Assembly (NCBI GenBank): GCA_938008185.1
Contig: CALLLR010000267.1
Coordinates: 1-34,697, forward strand
Direction of reading: 5' to 3'
From: an uncultured Saprospiraceae bacterium
GTDB lineage: Bacteria > Bacteroidota > Bacteroidia > Chitinophagales > Saprospiraceae
Length of the DNA: 34,697 bases
Shown here piece after piece: positions 25,668-34,097 of the stretch. The notes beneath the pieces are model-generated. The model worked only from the letters and a program-made list of their open reading frames with translations, had not been told where the DNA came from and made no database searches. A program made the translations under genes and the position numbers. Numbering within the stretch: position 1 is the first letter of the stretch; each line of letters starts with the position of its first letter.

Positions 25668-27086
25668 ATGAATCGGCAAAAGAAAGCGGTTATTTTCTGG
25701 TATGCTTTGGCAGATTACCTGATGGCGATGATCGCCTGGGCGGGTTTCTTTTTATTTAGAAAAAGAATTGAAAATGTTTCCGTCAACTGGGATATTCTTT
25801 CCGATGCTAATTTTTGGTATGGAATACTGTTGATTCCGATTTGCTGGTTGCTTTTTTACAGTTTGTTTGACAAGTATAACGACCTCTATCGGATGTCCCG
25901 GCTTAGCACCTTGGCTCGAACCTTTTTGCTTAGTTTTATCGGAGTAGTGCTTTTATTCTTTACCCTGATTCTCGATGATTTTGTTAATGGATACCAAACC
26001 TACTACGCTTCATTTTTCTTTCTTTTTATCAGCCATTTTTTGTTGACGGCCATCTCACGGACGATCTTATTGACCCAAGCGAAGCATCGCGTAAAATCAG
26101 GTAAGGTCAGCTATAAAACATTACTCATTGGTGGAGATCAGAAAGCCAAAGATTTGTACGAAGAACTAACGGCTAGAAATGAAGGACTTGGGAATGATTT
26201 TGTTGGCTACATTGATACCAACGGCGGTTCTAAAAATGAACTGGGAGCGAACCTAACTGGTCTGGGGAAAATAAAAAATATAGAACAGGTCATTCAAGAA
26301 AAAGAGGTAGAAGAAGTCATCATCGCTATCGAGACCTCTGAACATAATAGAATTAAAGACATCCTCAATACCTTATTTAATCTGGAAGAGGAAGTGCTGA
26401 TCAAAATCATCCCGGATATGTACGATATTATGCTGGGTAGTGTAAAAATGAATCACGTTTTTGGTGTGGCACTAATCGAAATTCAACGGGGACTTATGAG
26501 ACCCTGGGAAAGAATTGTAAAGCGAGGACTGGATTTATCCGTTAGTTTGTTTGTCTTAATATTATTGGCTCCGGTCTACCTTTTTATTCTTTTGAGAGTA
26601 AGAGCATCTTCCAAAGGGCCTGTTTTTTATAAACAGGAACGTATCGGTCGTTTTGGAAAACCGTTTTTTATTTACAAATTTCGGTCGATGTATACCAATG
26701 CCGAAGATGCTGGGCCACAACTATCGAAAGATCATGATCCAAGAATTACGCCATGGGGAAGAGTGATGCGCAAATGGAGACTGGACGAATTGCCGCAATT
26801 TTGGAATGTTATTAAGGGAGATATGTCGTTGGTGGGCCCACGGCCGGAACGACAATTTTTTATCGATAAGATTATGGAAAAAGCGCCGCAATACCGTCAG
26901 TTGCTGCGCGTACGTCCGGGAATTACTTCCTGGGGGCAAGTAAAATACGGCTATGCTTCCAATGTCCAGCAGATGTTACAGCGATTACGCTTCGATATTC
27001 TTTATATTGAAAATATGTCATTGGCACTGGATTTTAAAATAATGATTTATACGGTATTAGTGCTCTTTCAGGGAAAAGGGAAGTGA
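25668..27086 (+). CDS. Polyprenyl-phosphate sugar-1-phosphate transferase (WbaP/WcaJ type)
   Basis: The 472-aa membrane enzyme transfers a sugar-1-phosphate from a nucleotide sugar to undecaprenyl phosphate, the first step of exopolysaccharide or O-antigen repeat-unit assembly. Residues 5-135 hold four transmembrane helices, 145-260 a Rossmann-like CoA-binding-like domain (YKTLLIGGDQKAKDLYEEL), and 280-472 the catalytic bacterial sugar transferase domain. The catalytic domain shows KRGLDLSVSLFVLILLAPVY (about 285-304), FYKQERIGRFGKPFFIYKFR (about 320-339), DELPQFWNV (373-381) and GPRPER (390-395). The domain order is that of the PHPT family. It is the last gene of the three-gene set and fits the oxidoreductase as a polysaccharide pathway. 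The sugar used is not predictable from sequence. Confidence 0.93.
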   Translation: MNRQKKAVIFWYALADYLMAMIAWAGFFLFRKRIENVSVNWDILSDANFWYGILLIPICWLLFYSLFDKYNDLYRMSRLSTLARTFLLSFIGVVLLFFTLILDDFVNGYQTYYASFFFLFISHFLLTAISRTILLTQAKHRVKSGKVSYKTLLIGGDQKAKDLYEELTARNEGLGNDFVGYIDTNGGSKNELGANLTGLGKIKNIEQVIQEKEVEEVIIAIETSEHNRIKDILNTLFNLEEEVLIKIIPDMYDIMLGSVKMNHVFGVALIEIQRGLMRPWERIVKRGLDLSVSLFVLILLAPVYLFILLRVRASSKGPVFYKQERIGRFGKPFFIYKFRSMYTNAEDAGPQLSKDHDPRITPWGRVMRKWRLDELPQFWNVIKGDMSLVGPRPERQFFIDKIMEKAPQYRQLLRVRPGITSWGQVKYGYASNVQQMLQRLRFDILYIENMSLALDFKIMIYTVLVLFQGKGK

Positions 27087-27332
27087 AAGGAACTTCAATG
27101 GTAACCTCAATGACAATCACAATTTTCTCTTTAACGCTAATATTTTTATTTTGGACCGCTTGGACGTCTCGTCCAGATAGGATGTACACCTATCATTTCA
27201 GTTCACTCCCTATAATTTTACCAGTTTTATAAGTTGAATCCGTAAAAACTAATGTATTTTTCAGCTTGGAACGGTTTTAGAAATATACTTGTCGTATAGT
27301 AATTAATCCTATGCAGAAATTCTAATTAACAC

Positions 27333-27758
27333 ATGATGCGGGGTCCATTTTCATTTACTAAAGAAAAAAAACAGGCAATTATCGCCTTGCTACTAGAAAT
27401 GGCAGGAATCGATGAGCACCTTGATCAGACGGAGGAAAAATATATACAGGAGATTGCCAGGCAAATGGACCTGGATACGGACGCCATTGAGATGGTTCGA
27501 AAAGCTCCCGAGAAATATCCTTTCCACGTTCCTAAAGACGAACACGAGCGAATGACCATTCTTTATTACATGATTTTTCTAATGCGGGCCGACGGAAAAA
27601 TCTTGTCTTCGGAAGAAGAGATGTGTTATAAAATTGGTCTTAAACTAGGCTTTAACCACAATATGGTGATGGATCTCATCGCTGTTCTGAAAATCTATCT
27701 CAACAAAGACGTCCCACCTGAAATTATGCTGGAACACGTTCGGAAATATTTGAATTAG
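27333..27758 (+). CDS. TerB-like protein
   Basis: This 141-aa cytoplasmic, all-helical protein resembles the TerB fold: an N-terminal helix pair (KQAIIALLLEMAGIDEHLDQ) and a C-terminal repeat (MTILYYMIFLMRADGKILSS, EEEMCYKIGLKLGFNHNMVM). The acidic ADGKILSSEEE segment corresponds to the metal-binding turn of TerB proteins, and GIDEHLDQTEEKY is its counterpart in the first half. Originally linked with tellurite resistance, the family is now seen in many envelope-associated systems, and no ter partners are adjacent here. Two Met codons in tandem start the frame (27333 and 27336). The gene stands alone and is convergent with the thiolase. Confidence 0.8.
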   Translation: MMRGPFSFTKEKKQAIIALLLEMAGIDEHLDQTEEKYIQEIARQMDLDTDAIEMVRKAPEKYPFHVPKDEHERMTILYYMIFLMRADGKILSSEEEMCYKIGLKLGFNHNMVMDLIAVLKIYLNKDVPPEIMLEHVRKYLN

Positions 27759-27778
27759 TATTGGTGATTAGTTAATCA

Positions 27779-27949
27779 GTGATTGGTGGATCGGTTAATT
27801 GGTAACTAGTTGATTGAGTATTTAGAATATTTTTTACATAAGAAAAATTCCGTTTTAATAAATAGAGAATTTCTGCAAGAGTATAAAAATATAAGCCTGA
27901 TTCGCAAAAAAAATCTTTTGTTATAAAACAATACTGATCCACCAATCAC
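27779..27949. repeat. 14-bp inverted repeat pair around an AT-rich spacer
   Basis: GTGATTGGTGGATC (27779-27792) is exactly complementary to GATCCACCAATCAC (27936-27949), with a 143-bp spacer. The left side also holds degenerate TTGGTGATTAG / TTAATTGGTAACTAG units. It lies between the convergent TerB-like and thiolase genes, where a paired structure could act as a bidirectional stop. Confidence 0.6.
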
Positions 27950-27958
27950 ACATCAAAA

Positions 27959-29137
27959 TCACATTTTTTCAATAATCATTGCCGACGCACCACCACCACC
28001 ATTACAAAGGGCGGCCAGTCCGTATTTTCCATCTTTCTTTTGTAGAACATTAGTCAGGGTCACCAAAATTCTTGCGCCACTTGCCCCTAGTGGATGCCCC
28101 AGAGAAACACCACCACCGAACACGTTGACAATTTTATCCTTGATTTTTAGTTCGTGGTTAAATGCCATGGTGACATTAGCAAATGCCTCATTTACTTCAA
28201 AATAGTCGATCTGTGTTTTACGCAGTCCAGCCATTTTCAGTACTTTTTTAGCGGCTAGAGGAGGAGCGATGGTAAACCATTCCGGTTCTCGGGCCGCATC
28301 GGCAAAAGCTACGATCCGGGCGATTGGTTTGAGTTTTAATTTTTTCATTTTTTCTCCACTCATCAGTACCACGGCGGCGGCGCCATCATTGATGGTAGAA
28401 GCGTTGGCAGCAGTGACGGTTCCGTCTTTGGTAAACGCTGCGCGTAGGTGTGGAATTTTTTCAAATTTTACTTTTCTGAATTCTTCGTCTTCGGTCATCA
28501 CGATCGGATCTCCTTTGCGTTGCGGAATAGTGACGGGAATAATCTCGTCTTTCATCATCCCACTTTCCGTCGCAGCGGCAGAGCGCTGATAAGATTGAAT
28601 CGCAAAAGCATCTTGAGCCTCGCGGGAAAATTTATATTTTTTGGCTGTTGCATCCGCACAAACACCCATGGCCATTTGACCATAAGCATCCCGTAATCCG
28701 TCTTTTTCTAATCCATCCACAACGGTACCTGCTCCGTATTTGTGACCCCAACGGGCCTTCGGCAAATAATAAGGAATGTTGGACATACTTTCCATCCCGC
28801 CCGCAACGACTACCTCACTATGCCCCAGCATAATTGACTGAGCACCAAACATGATCGCTTTCATTCCGGAAGAACAAACCTTGTTAATGGTCGTACAGGG
28901 TACTCCTTTGCCAATGCCCGCGGCGAGTGCGGCCTGACGCGCTGGAGCCTGACCCAAATTGGCCGAAACGACGTTGCCCATAAAGACTTCGTCCACGTCC
29001 TTTCCTTTTACTTTACCTGCTTTTAATGCACCTTTTATGGCCATACTGCCCAGGTCTACGGCTGAAAATCCAGCTAATGTTCCGCCCCAACTACCGATCG
29101 GGGTACGTTTTGCGGCCACTATATAAACTTCTTTCAT
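27959..29137 (-). CDS. Acetyl-CoA C-acetyltransferase (thiolase)
   Basis: Counting from the ATG at 29135-29137 (392 aa), this is a complete type II thiolase. It has nucleophile C88 in NKVCSSGMKA, H348 in GHPLGASGARI, and C378 in AALCNGGGGASA, the positions known for biosynthetic thiolases. It condenses two acetyl-CoA or cleaves acetoacetyl-CoA, and would serve ketone, amino-acid or butanoate metabolism in the cytoplasm. The longer frame to 29182 would add 15 residues before MKEVYIVAAKRTPIGSWGG, the standard thiolase start, so 29137 is preferred. It is transcribed divergently from the SH3-like lipoprotein gene, with a -7-type box 33-40 nt upstream. No acyl-CoA dehydrogenase genes adjoin it. 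Confidence 0.96.
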   Translation of the reverse strand: MKEVYIVAAKRTPIGSWGGTLAGFSAVDLGSMAIKGALKAGKVKGKDVDEVFMGNVVSANLGQAPARQAALAAGIGKGVPCTTINKVCSSGMKAIMFGAQSIMLGHSEVVVAGGMESMSNIPYYLPKARWGHKYGAGTVVDGLEKDGLRDAYGQMAMGVCADATAKKYKFSREAQDAFAIQSYQRSAAATESGMMKDEIIPVTIPQRKGDPIVMTEDEEFRKVKFEKIPHLRAAFTKDGTVTAANASTINDGAAAVVLMSGEKMKKLKLKPIARIVAFADAAREPEWFTIAPPLAAKKVLKMAGLRKTQIDYFEVNEAFANVTMAFNHELKIKDKIVNVFGGGVSLGHPLGASGARILVTLTNVLQKKDGKYGLAALCNGGGGASAMIIEKM

Positions 29138-29169
29138 TATTTTTGTTAATTTGATGGTTAGAAAGATTA

Positions 29170-29177
29170 CAAAAATA
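29170..29177 (-). promoter_or_regulatory. Candidate -7 box for the thiolase gene
   Basis: The minus strand reads TATTTTTG, matching TAnnTTTG, and lies 33-40 nt ahead of the ATG. The short divergent gap of 84 bp between the two start codons makes a promoter here likely. Confidence 0.4.
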
Positions 29178-29221
29178 GACATTTATAAGTCCTTTTTAAA
29201 ACCTTCCTTGATTTGATTTTT

Positions 29222-30334
29222 ATGACTAGAAAAAAAGGTTCTTTTATTGTCATATTCGCAGTTTTATTTTTTAATTGCAAAAATAATACAAACGGTGATT
29301 CAGAAAAAACGGTAAAACTGTTACCGCAGGATACCCTTACTCGAATGGTGGTTACGCTAGACAATCTCCCTCTTCGGATCGCGCCGGGGACGGACCAGAC
29401 TATGGTGAAAGAACTGGAACAGGGAACGGAACTTGAGACGACTGGCAACATCAGTCCATTAAAAACAAGTCAATTGATCAGAGGTGTTCAGCGGGAAGAA
29501 CCCTGGGTCGAAGTAAAGGCGACTGATGGTGCAAAAGGCTGGATATTTGGTGGAGCCGTGAAAGTTGAAGGTGCGCAAAATACACCGGTCGCTTCGGTGT
29601 TAAGAAAAGAACGACTATCCAGTTTTTTTGGGTCGGAAAAAACCAGACAAATACTCCAATACCGAACGGATTTTTATTCGGTGGAAAACCCCCGGGATCT
29701 CGAAAACGTTTTTATCAGAGGAACCATTTTGCGCGATTCGCTCGTACAAACGATGGAGAATAGGATTGAAATTTTAGATCACGATAATTTACCGGATTTA
29801 TCCTGGATAGAAGATGCGATGCCTGGGTTTTCGTTGGGGATGGTCGCAGAAGGTACCCGGTATTACTTATTTCAGGACTATGGGAAAATGTCCGTTTGGT
29901 CAAAAGAGACAACCGGCCACGAAGATGATGCATTTTTTGAGTTTATAACTTTTATCAATAATGGTCAGGATCTGGAGGGTTTTTATTCGTTGTGGTTTGA
30001 ACAGGCTTGGGATTACGGAGGTTATAGTTTGCTTGGAGAGGGGAAGCATTTGTTGGTATTGACCCGGATGGAAAAATTGATGGAAGTACAACAATTATTT
30101 CGCAATCCAATTTTAAAATTAAAAATGAAATTGTTGCAGGATGTATTAAATTCTCCGACGGGATTATACGGATCGTCCGCCGAGAAGATCATCGAAGAAA
30201 TAGATGCAATTTTAGCCGCCGATTTTAAAATATTATCAAAAGCGGAAAGAAATAGTTTAGCGTTAAGAAAAAAACAATTTTCGGATCCGGCTAAATTTGG
30301 ACTGAAACTAAATTTGAAACCAACGAGCATTTAA
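29222..30334 (+). CDS. Lipoprotein with SH3-like domain
   Basis: Start chosen at ATG 29222 (370 aa); a TTG at 29213 also opens the frame. MTRKKGSFIVIFAVLFFNCK shows a lipobox with Cys19. A bacterial SH3 domain covers about 45-118 (LDNLPLRIAPGTDQTMVKEL, then LIRGVQREEPWVEVKATDGA, then KGWIFGGAVKVEG), a fold that often binds peptidoglycan or surface polymers. The C-terminal 240 residues are mixed alpha/beta with no recognised motif (SFFGSEKTRQILQY, GFSLGMVAEGTRYYLFQDYG, FWEQ-like aromatic strands, a long helix near MEKLMEVQQLFRNPILKLKM). It is followed after 9 nt by a membrane-anchored gene, so the two are probably one operon. Confidence 0.82.
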   Translation: MTRKKGSFIVIFAVLFFNCKNNTNGDSEKTVKLLPQDTLTRMVVTLDNLPLRIAPGTDQTMVKELEQGTELETTGNISPLKTSQLIRGVQREEPWVEVKATDGAKGWIFGGAVKVEGAQNTPVASVLRKERLSSFFGSEKTRQILQYRTDFYSVENPRDLENVFIRGTILRDSLVQTMENRIEILDHDNLPDLSWIEDAMPGFSLGMVAEGTRYYLFQDYGKMSVWSKETTGHEDDAFFEFITFINNGQDLEGFYSLWFEQAWDYGGYSLLGEGKHLLVLTRMEKLMEVQQLFRNPILKLKMKLLQDVLNSPTGLYGSSAEKIIEEIDAILAADFKILSKAERNSLALRKKQFSDPAKFGLKLNLKPTSI

Positions 30335-30343
30335 TAGTATCTT

Positions 30344-31057
30344 ATGGGAAATATGTTCATGTTTATTATTACGATTTTGATTTTGACAGGCGTAACGTTT
30401 GCGATCATATTTGCGATGTATATGATCCTCACTAACTTCACGCCGGGACAATCAAAGGTCCAATCCGACGTAGAAAAAATGAAATCTGAAATCCAGCCCT
30501 GGATGGAGGAATTGGTAGAATGGAGAAAGGAAGAGTTAAACTTACTTTCTTTTAATAATATCAACAAACAAATTAAGAAAGGAATCGTCAAAACGGCAAA
30601 AGGTATTCTTACCAGTATTTATCAGGAACCATTAATCGCTTATTCGTTTAAACAATATTTTGGTAAAAAAAAGAATGCAGTACTTTACGCACGGACCGCT
30701 GACCGGGAATTTCAGTACCGTATCCGGGACAAGGCGGTAGCTGTTTCGGTAGATGGTCAGCTGTTGGGATTGATTCAAAAAGATGGTAGACTACTGGATC
30801 CGGAAACGAAGCAACTTACCGCCCGTATCAGTCGTACGGATGATGAACTTACCCTTCCTATTATTATCAAAGACCGGGAAGTAGCGGGTTTGCTAAAACC
30901 CATTGCGGGACAGCCGCTAAGTAGTACTGATCGGGCCTTTGAATTTGTTAATCAGATGGAGCCTGCCGATGAAGAACTAATCTTGTCGCTTTCGATCTGG
31001 GAAATTCTACGCAAAGAAGTACCGTTACCAGTACTGGAAGAAAAAGACTTCGTTTAG
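30344..31057 (+). CDS. Membrane-anchored protein of unknown family
   Basis: This 237-aa protein has one N-terminal transmembrane helix (about residues 5-30: MFIITILILTGVTFAIIFAM) and a charged, mostly helical and then beta-rich soluble part. The soluble part runs from a likely coiled segment (SDVEKMKSEIQPWMEELVEW) to strands such as AVLYARTADREFQYRIRDKA and AVAVSVDGQLLGLIQKDGRL. I do not recognise a family. It lies 9 nt after the SH3-like lipoprotein, so a joint role at the cell envelope is likely. Its orientation cannot be read with certainty, but the charge pattern (positive residues mainly after the helix) suggests the bulk may be cytoplasmic. Confidence 0.65.
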   Translation: MGNMFMFIITILILTGVTFAIIFAMYMILTNFTPGQSKVQSDVEKMKSEIQPWMEELVEWRKEELNLLSFNNINKQIKKGIVKTAKGILTSIYQEPLIAYSFKQYFGKKKNAVLYARTADREFQYRIRDKAVAVSVDGQLLGLIQKDGRLLDPETKQLTARISRTDDELTLPIIIKDREVAGLLKPIAGQPLSSTDRAFEFVNQMEPADEELILSLSIWEILRKEVPLPVLEEKDFV

Positions 31058-31145
31058 TAATTTTAACATGATTTTAAATCTTTTCTACAACAAAATGAGG
31101 TACCCATGTCGTTTAAATGGCGTCTAAAAGGAAATCATTTTAATT

Positions 31146-31556
31146 ATGAAAAGATTACTGATTATTATAATGGTGCTTGCTGGTTCCACGTTTCAGCTAA
31201 ATGCACAAACGGACACGGACCAACTCCAGGATCAACTCCAGGAAATGACCCGCGAAATGAAGAAATTAATGACTGAATTTCAGGAGTTAATGGGAAATTC
31301 GTTGGAGATGTCCGACTCCCTCTTGCAAAATGGGGTGAGGCCGTTGGCCGAAAATTTTCGAGAATTTGAACAATTTTCCACTGATTCCACCGATTTCAAT
31401 ACACTGATTGATATGATGCAATTGCAAATGAATCAGCTTTCTCAACAGGATTGGGGTTATTTGGAAAAATTAATGGAGAATTTTGGCGAAAATCTACCGA
31501 TCCCAAATGATAATTCAAACAAAAAAGATTCTAAACGATCCAAAACCGATATTTAG
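31146..31556 (+). CDS. Small exported helical protein of unknown function
   Basis: The 136-aa product has a signal peptide (MKRLLIIIMVLAGSTFQLNA, cut before Q). The mature part is Gln-, Met- and Glu-rich (DTDQLQDQLQEMTREMKKLM, then TEFQELMGNS and MMQLQMNQLSQQDWGYLEKL) and is predicted to form one or two long helices, possibly coiled-coil. It ends in a charged tail (NDNSNKKDSKRSKTDI). There is no recognised family. It follows the envelope pair with an 88-nt gap and may be in the same operon. The composition resembles periplasmic chaperone- or Skp-like helical proteins, but this is only a resemblance. Confidence 0.6.
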   Translation: MKRLLIIIMVLAGSTFQLNAQTDTDQLQDQLQEMTREMKKLMTEFQELMGNSLEMSDSLLQNGVRPLAENFREFEQFSTDSTDFNTLIDMMQLQMNQLSQQDWGYLEKLMENFGENLPIPNDNSNKKDSKRSKTDI

Positions 31557-31574
31557 AGAAGAAAATAAGTGCAG

Positions 31575-31591
31575 TTAGCGAAAATCGCTAA
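31575..31591. terminator. Small hairpin after the helical protein gene
   Basis: TTAGCGA (31575-31581) pairs with TCGCTAA (31585-31591) around an AAA loop. It starts 18 nt after the stop of the 136-aa gene. The U tract is absent, so it may be only a 3'-end structure. Confidence 0.4.
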
Positions 31592-31640
31592 TAATTAACA
31601 GAATTCCTGCGTAGAGGGCGACCTTTACTCGGGATTTTTC

Positions 31641-31670
31641 ATTGTTTACGAAACAATTCTGCTTTTTTTT
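31641..31670 (+). terminator. Hairpin with T8 tail
   Basis: ATTGTTT (31641-31647) pairs with AAACAAT (31651-31657) around ACG, and TCTGCTTTTTTTT follows. The stem is weak but the T run is good, so this is a plausible terminator for the genes to its left. Confidence 0.5.
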
Positions 31671-31691
31671 ATTAAAATAGAGATGAATTTG

Positions 31692-31699
31692 TACATTTG
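31692..31699 (+). promoter_or_regulatory. Candidate -7 box for the Nudix-like gene
   Basis: TACATTTG is a full match to TAnnTTTG and is followed by C, as is common in Bacteroidota. It gives a leader of about 104 nt before the ATG at 31810. The -33 TTG is not clear. Confidence 0.5.
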
Positions 31700-31809
31700 C
31701 CCTTACCAATCAAACCTTTAATAAGTATGATTGTTAATACATCATACCAATTAGACCTCGACTGCTAAATTTACGTACCTCCGAAAGGAATTAAATCAAT
31801 ACGAACAGT

Positions 31810-32238
31810 ATGGATATCATTGATCATGCGAGAGTAATTATTTACAGAGTAAATAAAAAAGGATTAGAAGTTTTTCTGGTTAATTCTAAAGAAAATGGTT
31901 GGAAAGTTCCACAGGGTGTATTAGATCAGTGTCGTGGCTGCGAATTGACCGATAATGATGAGGTGATTGAACTGGATCCCGTGGCAAGCGAAGATGGAGC
32001 TACGCACCGCGTGTATGCCATCGAAGGGGAGTGGCACGAGATTCCTTCTATCCGAGGCGTTATCAAAGAAGATGTTCGGATCGTTAAAGATCATATCAAA
32101 CAAAAATTTCCGGATCTGGAACAGGGCACCTACTTTGCAGTTAAAGAAGCCATTAAAAAAGTTATGCCTGAGGAATATTCGCTTTTAAAAGAATTAAAAG
32201 ACGTACTATTAGATCGAAATCAGGCCAAATATATTTAG
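31810..32238 (+). CDS. Nudix-fold protein lacking the catalytic box
   Basis: This 142-aa cytoplasmic protein begins like a Nudix hydrolase: ARVIIYRVNKKGLEVFLVNS (residues 7-26), then GWKVPQG (30-36). In active Nudix enzymes this is followed by the box GX5EX7REUXEEXGU. Here an acidic, Cys-containing loop follows instead (CRGCELTDNDEVIEL). The only helix like the Nudix helix, TYFAVKEAIKKVMPEE (107-122), has K where the metal-binding REUXEE acids should stand. Thus phosphoanhydride hydrolysis is unlikely and the domain may bind a nucleotide or RNA. The short C-terminal helix (SLLKELKDVLLDRN) is charged. It is convergent with the DUF885-like gene. Confidence 0.75.
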   Translation: MDIIDHARVIIYRVNKKGLEVFLVNSKENGWKVPQGVLDQCRGCELTDNDEVIELDPVASEDGATHRVYAIEGEWHEIPSIRGVIKEDVRIVKDHIKQKFPDLEQGTYFAVKEAIKKVMPEEYSLLKELKDVLLDRNQAKYI

Positions 32239-32288
32239 TGCTTGATGTACTAATATCTTTACTGGTTGGATATTAAGGAGTTGGAGAC

Positions 32289-32993
32289 TCACTCCAGCTT
32301 CTTTAGTTCTACTAAAATACTTTTACAAAAAACGGAGTAATCTTTGACCGCAATTTGCGCTGTCTCCTGCGCTAATTCCAATCTAATTTTATATTCGGTT
32401 TCAGGTAAAGACCGGATATGTTCCACTACGGTTATTCTTAAAAATTCCATGGTCTTTTCTTGTATTTCAATCGCAGCGGCAGTGTTCGGAATATTAGGAT
32501 CCTCAAGATTGCTCTTTGCGTGGGAAAAATAAACTGGAACTTTTTTTAAAGTCTTCTCTAATAGTTTCGTATTAGTTGAATCTGGATTTTGGTTTATTTC
32601 TGAAATTCGCCAGGCTAGTGCTGGGTAAACATTATAAAATCCCGGATCATTAAAAGGCGAATGAATGCCAGTCATTTGTTTGATCATTCCAGTTAAAATT
32701 TCTATTTTTTCAATTCTTTGTTCGTTAAGTTCGGTAAGGTCGTCTAATGGCTCAAATTTCTCAAAGGTTTTCAGATATTTCTGACAAAAATCCAGATTTT
32801 TTTTCACTGCTTCTCTGGTGGGAATGATCAGGATATCTGTTGCTTGTGGCATGCCCATCGCGGCGGCATAGTCCGGAAATACACGGGGTAGCTCTGATTC
32901 AAATTGTTTCAGCAGCTGTTTTAAAGCGCGGGGAGAATGTTGTTGACAACCCAGTATGATTCCAGCCAGAAGAAGAATGTATCTTAGTTTCAT
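32289..32993 (-). CDS. Lipoprotein corresponding to the N-terminal half of DUF885 proteins
   Basis: The 234-aa product starts MKLRYILLLAGIILGCQQHS, with lipobox Cys16. The body is helical. FNDPGFYNVYPALAWRISE and LLEKTLKKVPVYFSHAKSNL, followed by LEDPNIPNTAAAIEIQEKTM, resemble the N-terminal half of DUF885 proteins, which in full length (about 550-600 aa) are putative metallo-carboxypeptidase-like enzymes with an HExxH-like site in the C-terminal half. That half is absent here, and the gene ends cleanly in a TAA with its own stop. It may be a non-enzymatic relative or a decayed gene. Family resemblance is inferred by eye. Confidence 0.6.
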   Translation of the reverse strand: MKLRYILLLAGIILGCQQHSPRALKQLLKQFESELPRVFPDYAAAMGMPQATDILIIPTREAVKKNLDFCQKYLKTFEKFEPLDDLTELNEQRIEKIEILTGMIKQMTGIHSPFNDPGFYNVYPALAWRISEINQNPDSTNTKLLEKTLKKVPVYFSHAKSNLEDPNIPNTAAAIEIQEKTMEFLRITVVEHIRSLPETEYKIRLELAQETAQIAVKDYSVFCKSILVELKKLE

Positions 32994-33083
32994 TTTAAGT
33001 GTTTGTCCAAATTTTTTGGAGGGTACAAAATTTATTTTTGAAATAAAAAAAGAAGTTTAGATAAGCTCTAAACAGAAAGTAAT

Positions 33084-33091
33084 TACATTTG
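33084..33091 (+). promoter_or_regulatory. Candidate -7 box for purC
   Basis: TACATTTG is a full match to TAnnTTTG and lies 56 nt ahead of the purC ATG. No PurR-like operator or riboswitch is recognisable in the short leader. Confidence 0.5.
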
Positions 33092-33146
33092 TGAATATTT
33101 AAGTAAAACACAGTGTATCAAACCAATATTACAAAAATATAAGAAT

Positions 33147-34097
33147 ATGTCCTCCATCGAAGATCGCGCGCTGATCAAAACAAATTTTAAATTTCCCGGA
33201 CAAACCAATTTTTATCGGGGAAAAGTACGGGATGTTTACACCATTTCTGACCAGTTGGTCATGGTAGCATCGGATCGGATTTCCTCTTTCGATCACGTTT
33301 TACCTCGTCCGATTCCCTACAAGGGGCAAGTGTTGAATCAAATTGCCGCGCATTTTCTTTCGGCTACGGCGGAAGAAGTTCCTAACTGGGTAATTGCTCA
33401 CCCCGATCCTAACGTAACGGTTGGACACGCTTGTACTCCTTACCAGGTGGAAATGGTCATTCGTGGCTATTGTACGGGACACGCCTGGCGGACTTATCGG
33501 GACGGTCATCGGGTGCTTTGTGGAGTAAAATTGCCAGAAGGAATGCGTGAAAATGATGCGTTTCCAATGCCGATTATTACTCCAGCGACCAAGGCAGAGG
33601 AGGGACATGATGAAGATATCTCCCGAGAAGAAATTATTGCACAGGGAATTATTCCGGAAGCAGAATATGCACAATTAGAAGCCTATACCCGAAAATTGTT
33701 CGAAATAGGGACACGGATGGCCGCTAAACGAGGGTTGATTTTGGTGGATACCAAATATGAATTTGGTAAGAAAGATGGAAAAATTTATTTGATTGATGAG
33801 ATACATACGCCGGATAGCTCTCGATATTTTTATCAGGATGGATATGCGGAAAGACAGGCTGCGGGCGAACGTCAGCAGCAATTGTCAAAGGAGTTTGTTC
33901 GCGAGTGGCTGATGGACAATGGATTTCAGGGGAAAGAAGGACAACAGATGCCGGAAATGCCGGATACCTTTGTTGAGACGGTATCGGAACGCTATATCGA
34001 ACTATACGAAATTTTGACCGGAAAGAAATTTGAAAAGGCGGACACTGAAAATATTCAGACCCGGATTGAAAAACATATACTCGCCTATCTGGCGTAA
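33147..34097 (+). CDS. purC: Phosphoribosylaminoimidazole-succinocarboxamide synthase
   Basis: PurC (SAICAR synthase) joins aspartate to CAIR using ATP, in de novo purine synthesis in the cytoplasm. The 316-aa protein has the ATP-grasp-like start [12 protein letters not shown] (about residues 22-33), the [12 protein letters not shown] segment (about 42-53) that binds the substrate, [17 protein letters not shown] (about 100-116), the [16 protein letters not shown] region (about 137-153), and DTKYEFG...[13 protein letters not shown] (about 194-221). All motifs expected for a functional long-form PurC are present. It stands alone with its own promoter box and no other purine gene adjacent. Confidence 0.97.
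   Translation: MSSIEDRALIKTNFKFPGQTNFYRGKVRDVYTISDQLVMVASDRISSFDHVLPRPIPYKGQVLNQIAAHFLSATAEEVPNWVIAHPDPNVTVGHACTPYQVEMVIRGYCTGHAWRTYRDGHRVLCGVKLPEGMRENDAFPMPIITPATKAEEGHDEDISREEIIAQGIIPEAEYAQLEAYTRKLFEIGTRMAAKRGLILVDTKYEFGKKDGKIYLIDEIHTPDSSRYFYQDGYAERQAAGERQQQLSKEFVREWLMDNGFQGKEGQQMPEMPDTFVETVSERYIELYEILTGKKFEKADTENIQTRIEKHILAYLA

Noticed and set aside
28269-28833. Several plus-strand frames within the thiolase
   Set aside because: They lie opposite an intact thiolase with all catalytic residues and have no domain.
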